10,881 nt of DNA, taken from the NCBI GenBank assembly GCA_034659075.1, contig JAYEGM010000157.1:1-10881 (forward strand), given 5' to 3'. How positions within the stretch are numbered: position 1 is the first letter of the stretch; each line of letters opens with the position of its first letter. This stretch comes from BMS3Bbin11 sp034659075. GTDB taxonomy: Bacteria > Pseudomonadota > Gammaproteobacteria > BMS3Bbin11. A model generated the notes under the pieces. That model made no database searches. It had not been told where the DNA came from and saw only the letters and a program-made list of their open reading frames with translations. Shown piece after piece: positions 7,346 to 10,881 of this stretch. The translations under genes and the position numbers were made by a program.

Positions 7346-8842
7346 TTACTCAAACCAGGGCGCTCTTGCAGCCATAATCAACTGCTTGGCTCGCTCTTCG
7401 TCCATTTCCAGAATTTCGAGCAATTCATCAACGGCTAACTCTGCCAGTTCTTCCTGCGACACAACACCGCCGTTTGCCAGTACTTTAGCTGTGTGTTCAT
7501 CCATTCCGTCCAGTGCCAGCAGGTCAGCATCCGGTTTGGCCTTTTGTAAAACCTCTTCTTCTGCAATCGCAGAAGTCAATAATGCATCCGCCGCACGGTT
7601 ACGCAACTCGTCGATCAAAGCATCATCAAACTCTTCAATCGCTTCCATTTCCTGGCGTGGGACGTAAGCAACCTCCATTACAGAGGTAAAACCTTCCTGT
7701 ACCAGTATCATCGCAACGTCTTCGTCCACATCAAGTTGAGCGGAGAACATCTCGATTAATTTTTGTGCTTCACCCTGCCCTTTTTCCTCTGCCCCGCTTT
7801 CTGACATGACATTCAGCACCCAGTCTGTGAGCTTTGAAGCCAGCTGCACATTCTGACCACTGCGCCCTATTGCCTGGGCAAGCTGAGTTTCATCGACGAT
7901 TACATCTATGGCATGATTTTCCTCATCAACCATGATGGACAGAATTTCTGCTGGTGCCAGTGCATTGATGACAAATTCCGGAACTTCCGGCGACCATTTA
8001 ATAATATCCACACGCTCTCCGGCAATCTCATTTGACACACTCTGTACACGTGATCCACGCATACCAACACAGGCGCCGACTGGATCAATCCTGCCGTCCA
8101 TAGATTGTACGGCTATCTTTGCCCGTGAACCCGGGTCTCTGGCAGCACCATGAATCTTGATCAGGTCCTCACCAACTTCCGGCACTTCCAGTTCAAACAG
8201 CTTAATCAGTAATTCCGGGGAAACCCGGCTAACCAGGAGCTGCGGCCCACGGTTTGCATAACGGACTTCTTCCAGGATGGCCCGTATTCGATCACCTTTA
8301 CGTAATCCTTCTCGCGGAATCATATTGCGCTTCGGCAACAAGGCCTCCGTACCATTGATTTCAATTATCGCATCGCCACGTTCCATGCCTTTTACGATAC
8401 CGGTGATCATCTCACCCTGACGGCCTTCAAAATCACTGACGATTTGCTCGCGCTCAGCCTCACGAACTTTCTGCATAATCACCTGTTTGGCGGCCTGTGC
8501 AGCAATTCTGCCAAATACGACAGGTTCGATAGCTTCTTCAATTACATCACCGGCAACTAACTCCGGGTAGTCTTCTTTAGTTGAACTCAGCAGCAGCTGT
8601 TTTTCAGGATATTCAAGGCCCTCTCCTTCTTCAAGAGATTCATCATCGATGATTTCCCATACGCGAAAACTTTGATACTCACCCGAGACTCTGTCGATCT
8701 CTACCCTGGCATCGATATCCAGAGGATTGAGTTTACACGTAGCGGCGGCCAGTGCAGCCTCAATGGCCTGAAAGATGACTTCTTTCCCAAGTCCTTTCTC
8801 GCGTGAGACGGCATCAGCCATCATGAGAATTTCATTATGCAT
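7346..8842 (-). CDS. nusA: Transcription termination/antitermination factor NusA
   Basis: NusA binds RNA polymerase and nascent RNA, promoting pausing and intrinsic termination or, with other Nus factors, antitermination. The 498 residues (E. coli 495) contain the RNAP-binding N-terminal domain (1-130), the S1 domain (about 137-202) with GDAIIEINGTEALLPKRNMI, and KH1 with the CVGMRGSR loop (258-265). KH2 follows with AIGRSGQN (324-331), then two C-terminal acidic repeats (about 362-420 and 437-495) as in gammaproteobacterial NusA. The ATG at 8842 has GAGG 7 bases upstream. It lies only 12 bases after rimP, so the pair is surely cotranscribed. In E. coli NusA affects expression of its own operon; no specific site for that is recognisable here. 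Confidence 0.98.
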   Translation of the reverse strand: MHNEILMMADAVSREKGLGKEVIFQAIEAALAAATCKLNPLDIDARVEIDRVSGEYQSFRVWEIIDDESLEEGEGLEYPEKQLLLSSTKEDYPELVAGDVIEEAIEPVVFGRIAAQAAKQVIMQKVREAEREQIVSDFEGRQGEMITGIVKGMERGDAIIEINGTEALLPKRNMIPREGLRKGDRIRAILEEVRYANRGPQLLVSRVSPELLIKLFELEVPEVGEDLIKIHGAARDPGSRAKIAVQSMDGRIDPVGACVGMRGSRVQSVSNEIAGERVDIIKWSPEVPEFVINALAPAEILSIMVDEENHAIDVIVDETQLAQAIGRSGQNVQLASKLTDWVLNVMSESGAEEKGQGEAQKLIEMFSAQLDVDEDVAMILVQEGFTSVMEVAYVPRQEMEAIEEFDDALIDELRNRAADALLTSAIAEEEVLQKAKPDADLLALDGMDEHTAKVLANGGVVSQEELAELAVDELLEILEMDEERAKQLIMAARAPWFE

Positions 8843-8854
8843 AAGTAAGCCTCG

Positions 8855-9316
8855 CTAACTATCCAATACAGGTACCAGATTTGCTTTTTCGACGATATCA
8901 AGAGGTATTTCATATTCCTCATTGTCGACCTCAACAAACAGATTCTTTCCATCAAATGATTCAAGTACGCCCTTGAAGTTTTTTCTTCCAAGCACAGGTT
9001 CGGTACTGCGTATTTTTACTAATTCACCGATAAATTGTTCAAAATGTTCAGGTTTAACCAGTGGCCTGTCCAGACCAGGTGATGAAACCTCCAGTGTATA
9101 ACGGTTTTGCAGCGGATCCTCAACATCAAGCAACCCGCTGATCTGGTAGCTGACTGCCTGACAATCCTCTACTGTTATGCCCTTTTCCGCATCAATATAG
9201 ATGCGAAGAATCGTACCATTACCACTGCCTGTCAGTTCGACGCCAACAAGTTCATAAGCCATTGATTCAACAACCGGCTCAAACATATCGTTTAATTTTT
9301 TTTCCAGCCTATCCAT
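8855..9316 (-). CDS. rimP: Ribosome maturation factor RimP
   Basis: RimP binds free 30S subunits and speeds their assembly, particularly steps around S12 and the central pseudoknot. The 153 residues (E. coli 150) have the two expected domains. The N-terminal alpha/beta domain (1-80) holds GTILRIYIDAEKGITVEDC and ends in the signature SSPGLDRPL (78-86). An Sm-like beta domain (about 88-150) ends in IVEKANLVPVL. The ATG at 9316 has a modest GAG 5 bases upstream, and the family's N-terminal length supports it. It is the first protein gene of the operon, downstream of an initiator tRNA as in E. coli, though a strong terminator lies between them here. Confidence 0.96.
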   Translation of the reverse strand: MDRLEKKLNDMFEPVVESMAYELVGVELTGSGNGTILRIYIDAEKGITVEDCQAVSYQISGLLDVEDPLQNRYTLEVSSPGLDRPLVKPEHFEQFIGELVKIRSTEPVLGRKNFKGVLESFDGKNLFVEVDNEEYEIPLDIVEKANLVPVLDS

Positions 9317-9370
9317 TCCATCTCAGCCATAGCAGCTCCGTATATACCTGACACACGGCATTCCGGACCC

Positions 9371-9402
9371 GAAAAAACAAGACCCCGCATTGCGGGGCCT
9401 TA
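9371..9402 (-). terminator. Rho-independent terminator between the tRNA region and rimP
   Basis: On the minus strand AAGGCCCCGC - AAT - GCGGGGTCTT makes a 10-bp stem with one G-T pair, followed by G and six T. It should end most transcripts from the tRNA-fMet promoter before rimP. The opposite strand also has a T-rich run after the stem, so it may act both ways. It lies 55 bases before rimP and is a possible control point for the operon. Confidence 0.9.
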
Positions 9403-9413
9403 TTTTTATAAAT

Positions 9414-9503
9414 ACTTGGTAGCGGCGGCAGGATTTGAACCTACGACCTTCCCATGGGTATAAGACCATGAGACCGACTACTTGTCGGGCTCATAACCCG
9501 AAG
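9414..9503 (-). pseudogene. Rearranged partial copy of tRNA-fMet
   Basis: Positions 9451-9414 repeat the 3' part of the neighbouring tRNA-fMet (variable region, T-arm, acceptor 3' strand, CCA and following bases) with 37 of 38 matches; the one difference is a C-to-G change in the acceptor strand. Ahead of it, GTCGGTCTCAT resembles the D-stem/anticodon start of the tRNA but is followed by foreign sequence that makes an 8-bp hairpin (9473-9450). Further upstream, 9503-9484 is the exact reverse complement of the tRNA-fMet anticodon arm. No sequence can pair with the acceptor 3' strand, and no normal anticodon loop with U33 forms. It is therefore not a working tRNA gene as far as I can tell, but a tRNA-derived remnant, lying between the intact tRNA and the terminator. 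Confidence 0.7.
9484..9503 (+). repeat. Inverted 20-bp copy of the tRNA-fMet anticodon arm
   Basis: The plus strand here reads the same 20 bases as the anticodon arm of the tRNA encoded on the minus strand at 9594-9575, with no mismatch. The two copies form a perfect inverted repeat separated by 71 bases. In the minus-strand transcript this segment would be antisense to the initiator tRNA anticodon arm. Confidence 0.85.
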
Positions 9504-9542
9504 TCCCTGAACAGCACTTCCAGTCACAAACTCGATAAAACT

Positions 9543-9619
<77 letters not shown>

Positions 9620-9632
9620 TCAGACGGAGGGC

Positions 9633-9661
9633 ATCATACTCATGACAGCATTATTTTTCAA
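9633..9661 (-). promoter_or_regulatory. Sigma70 promoter of tRNA-fMet
   Basis: On the minus strand TTGAAA (9661-9656), a 17-base spacer, then TATGAT (9638-9633), each 5 of 6 to consensus. The GC-rich discriminator GCCCTCC follows, as in stringently controlled stable-RNA promoters. Transcription would begin about seven bases before the mature tRNA 5' end. Confidence 0.75.
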
Positions 9662-9842
9662 CAGGCAGAGGGATTTATTTTACTGCGAAGACGTTATGCG
9701 ATGGGTTTTTCCCTAAAGGGCTCTTTAGTTTTGATTTAGAAACTGCCGAGAAGAAATGCAGGAGATAAAGAATGATTGTTATCAGCAAAATAGCAACTAC
9801 AGGTTTTGACTTTCCTTTCCCCTTTAGCCTTCCCCTGCTTTT

Positions 9843-10208
9843 TTACTTAGCCTTCTGTTCAACCAGGCTAGGATTCCAGAAAAGCATTTTTCTCTCTTCA
9901 GACTCTTTTCTAAGTCTTTCTGCATCCCAGTCCTTATTAATATCAAAATAACCTTCTTTCATCACCCGGACACTTAGTTTACCTGCCTTCTTTGCCAAAT
10001 CCTTATCGATAAGCAGAGTGGACTCCAGTGGTGTGGTTCCAATATATACCCAGGGTTCATCATCAGAAGTACTGGCATCTATGCGATAAATGACATAGGC
10101 GCCGGCAGGCTCAGAGTATACTTTTAGCGGCAATGCCTTTGGTCCGCTGCTACAGGCAGATGTTAGCAGCAATAGAGAAATTGAAAAGAAAATTAAGATT
10201 GACTTCAT
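9843..10208 (-). CDS. Small lipoprotein with PEGA-like core (second of a pair)
   Basis: The function is unknown. The 121-residue product starts with a short lipoprotein signal (MKSILIFF, hydrophobic run 4-16) and a lipobox LTSAC with the lipidated Cys at 19. Ser follows the Cys, which in the usual sorting rule favours the outer membrane. The core SEPAGAYVIY...IGTTPLEST...VRVMKEGY has the P-x-GA-x-V / G-x-TP pattern of PEGA domains, beta modules common in surface lipoproteins. The tail is charged (DAERLRKESEERK). Its ATG at 10208 has AGGGGA 9 bases ahead and lies 13 bases after the upstream lipoprotein gene, whose core it shares, so the two look like diverged tandem paralogues in one operon. 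The PEGA label rests on motif reading only. Confidence 0.8.
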   Translation of the reverse strand: MKSILIFFSISLLLLTSACSSGPKALPLKVYSEPAGAYVIYRIDASTSDDEPWVYIGTTPLESTLLIDKDLAKKAGKLSVRVMKEGYFDINKDWDAERLRKESEERKMLFWNPSLVEQKAK

Positions 10209-10221
10209 GACTACAAATCCC

Positions 10222-10563
10222 CTACTTTTTTGGTTTCAGCTCAACCTTTACTGGCTGTGCTTCTTTTTCTGCATCTGCTCGAGAAGAATGGCGCATATTG
10301 ACCCAGAACGCCGTGACTTTATCGTCGTATCCGGCTTTATGGAAACGTACCGTAATGAGCTTGGATTCTTCACGATCATTTTTCCAGTGAATCATTACCG
10401 GGGTAGTCCCCAATAACGAGTCATCTTCAAGGTTTACGACTTCAGCACCTGTAGGCATGGACTGGATTCTGGCAGCACCATAACTGGAACAGCCACTGAC
10501 TGCTGACAACAGTACAACAATCGCCAGGACTAATTTTGCTTTATGTAGAATATTCGTAACCAC
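10222..10563 (-). CDS. Small lipoprotein with PEGA-like core (first of a pair)
   Basis: The function is unknown. The 113 residues begin with a basic and hydrophobic signal sequence (HKAKLVLAIVVLLSA) and lipobox AVSGC with the Cys at 25, followed by Ser-Ser, suggesting outer-membrane sorting. The core QSMPTGAEVVNLEDDSLLGT with TPVMIHW and VRFHKAGYDD has the PEGA pattern and resembles the next gene. The product ends in a Lys-rich segment (VKVELKPKK). The start is GTG at 10563 with GAGG 8 bases upstream; no in-frame ATG lies nearby. It starts 34 bases after the nuoN stop, so it may be carried at the tail of the nuo transcript, though nothing links it to complex I biochemically. Confidence 0.8.
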   Translation of the reverse strand: MVTNILHKAKLVLAIVVLLSAVSGCSSYGAARIQSMPTGAEVVNLEDDSLLGTTPVMIHWKNDREESKLITVRFHKAGYDDKVTAFWVNMRHSSRADAEKEAQPVKVELKPKK

Positions 10564-10597
10564 TTTAAAAACCTCGCTAGCGCATCATTGCGGTGCA

Positions 10598-10881
10598 TTA
10601 ACCCATTGTACTGATTGCATTACTGCAAGCATCCATAATTATACCGATCCATGGCATGATTAGTATAAGCGCAAATACATTCAGACTTAACACAAATTGC
10701 ATGCCGGGTTTGGCTGCAATGGGCTCATTTGTTTCCGGCTTGTCAAAATATAATGTTTTAACAATTCTAAGATAATAATAGGCACCGATCACAGCAAACA
10801 GCACAGCGACAACAGCAAGCCAGTACATTTCAACATCTACCAGAGCCTGGATAACGGATAACTTGGCAAAGAAACCGACAG
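10598..10881 (-). CDS. nuoN: NADH-quinone oxidoreductase subunit N, C-terminal end
   Basis: This is the last 93 codons of a gene that enters from beyond the right edge. NuoN is one of the antiporter-like proton-pumping membrane subunits of respiratory complex I, in the inner membrane. GFFAKLSVIQALVD, then WLAVVAVLFAVIGAYYYLRI with VKTLYFDKPE, matches the conserved end of NuoN, where a helix carrying the AYYYLR motif leads to a short loop. A last membrane helix (FVLSLNVFALILIMPWIGIIM) precedes the stop. In most bacteria nuoN is the final gene of the nuo operon, which fits the change of gene type just downstream. It could in principle be the related NuoM, but the AYYYLR...YF sequence favours NuoN. 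Confidence 0.9.
   Translation of the reverse strand, partial: VGFFAKLSVIQALVDVEMYWLAVVAVLFAVIGAYYYLRIVKTLYFDKPETNEPIAAKPGMQFVLSLNVFALILIMPWIGIIMDACSNAISTMG

Noticed and set aside
9320..9370. TATATA near 9344 as a -10 element for a rimP promoter
   Set aside because: No acceptable -35 lies 16-18 bases upstream and there is no extended -10 motif.
9713..9732. Hairpin CTAAAG/CTTTAG followed by TTTT on the plus strand, as a terminator
   Set aside because: The stem is only 6 bp and AT-rich, the T run is four bases, and no plus-strand gene ends there. On the minus strand, where a terminator for the lipoprotein genes would be useful, no T-tract follows.

Overview
The window shows a gammaproteobacterial chromosome segment read almost entirely from the minus strand. 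It carries the conserved translation and RNA-metabolism cluster tRNA-fMet - rimP - nusA - infB - rbfA - truB - rpsO - pnp. The gene order matches the metY-nusA-pnp locus of Escherichia coli and the proteins are close in length and motifs to the E. coli ones. The end of nuoN lies upstream, as in several gammaproteobacterial lineages. Base composition looks moderate in the genes, with AT-rich spacers. I do not assign a genus.

In transcription order (right to left): positions 10881-10598 hold the 3' end of nuoN (respiratory complex I). Close behind it are two small lipoprotein genes (10563-10222 and 10208-9843) that share a PEGA-like core and look like diverged tandem paralogues. A spacer follows with a well-formed sigma70-type promoter (9661-9633) driving an initiator tRNA gene (9619-9543). 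Downstream is a rearranged, partial copy of the same tRNA (9503-9414) and then a strong intrinsic terminator (9402-9371). The rimP-nusA-infB-rbfA-truB block (9316-3439) is tightly packed, with a GTGA stop/start overlap between rbfA and truB.

A 323-base spacer (3116-3438) separates truB from rpsO. It holds AT-rich DNA without a gene, a 74-bp imperfect palindrome of interspersed-repeat type (3252-3325), a sigma70 promoter for rpsO, and a leader with a repeated 12-mer and a hairpin. The rpsO-pnp pair ends in an intrinsic terminator (627-652). Past it lies the 5' part of an SLC13-type transporter gene (456 to the window edge) with its own putative promoter.

Functionally, RimP and RbfA mature the 30S subunit and S15 is one of its early assembly proteins. 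TruB modifies tRNA U55. IF2 and the initiator tRNA act together in initiation. NusA controls elongation and termination, and PNPase degrades RNA. This is a core housekeeping locus; I see no defence system, CRISPR array, insertion sequence or secondary-metabolite genes. The least ordinary signals are the broken tRNA-fMet copy with a 20-bp antisense copy of the anticodon arm, the palindromic repeat, the structured rpsO leader and the paired PEGA-like lipoproteins after nuoN.
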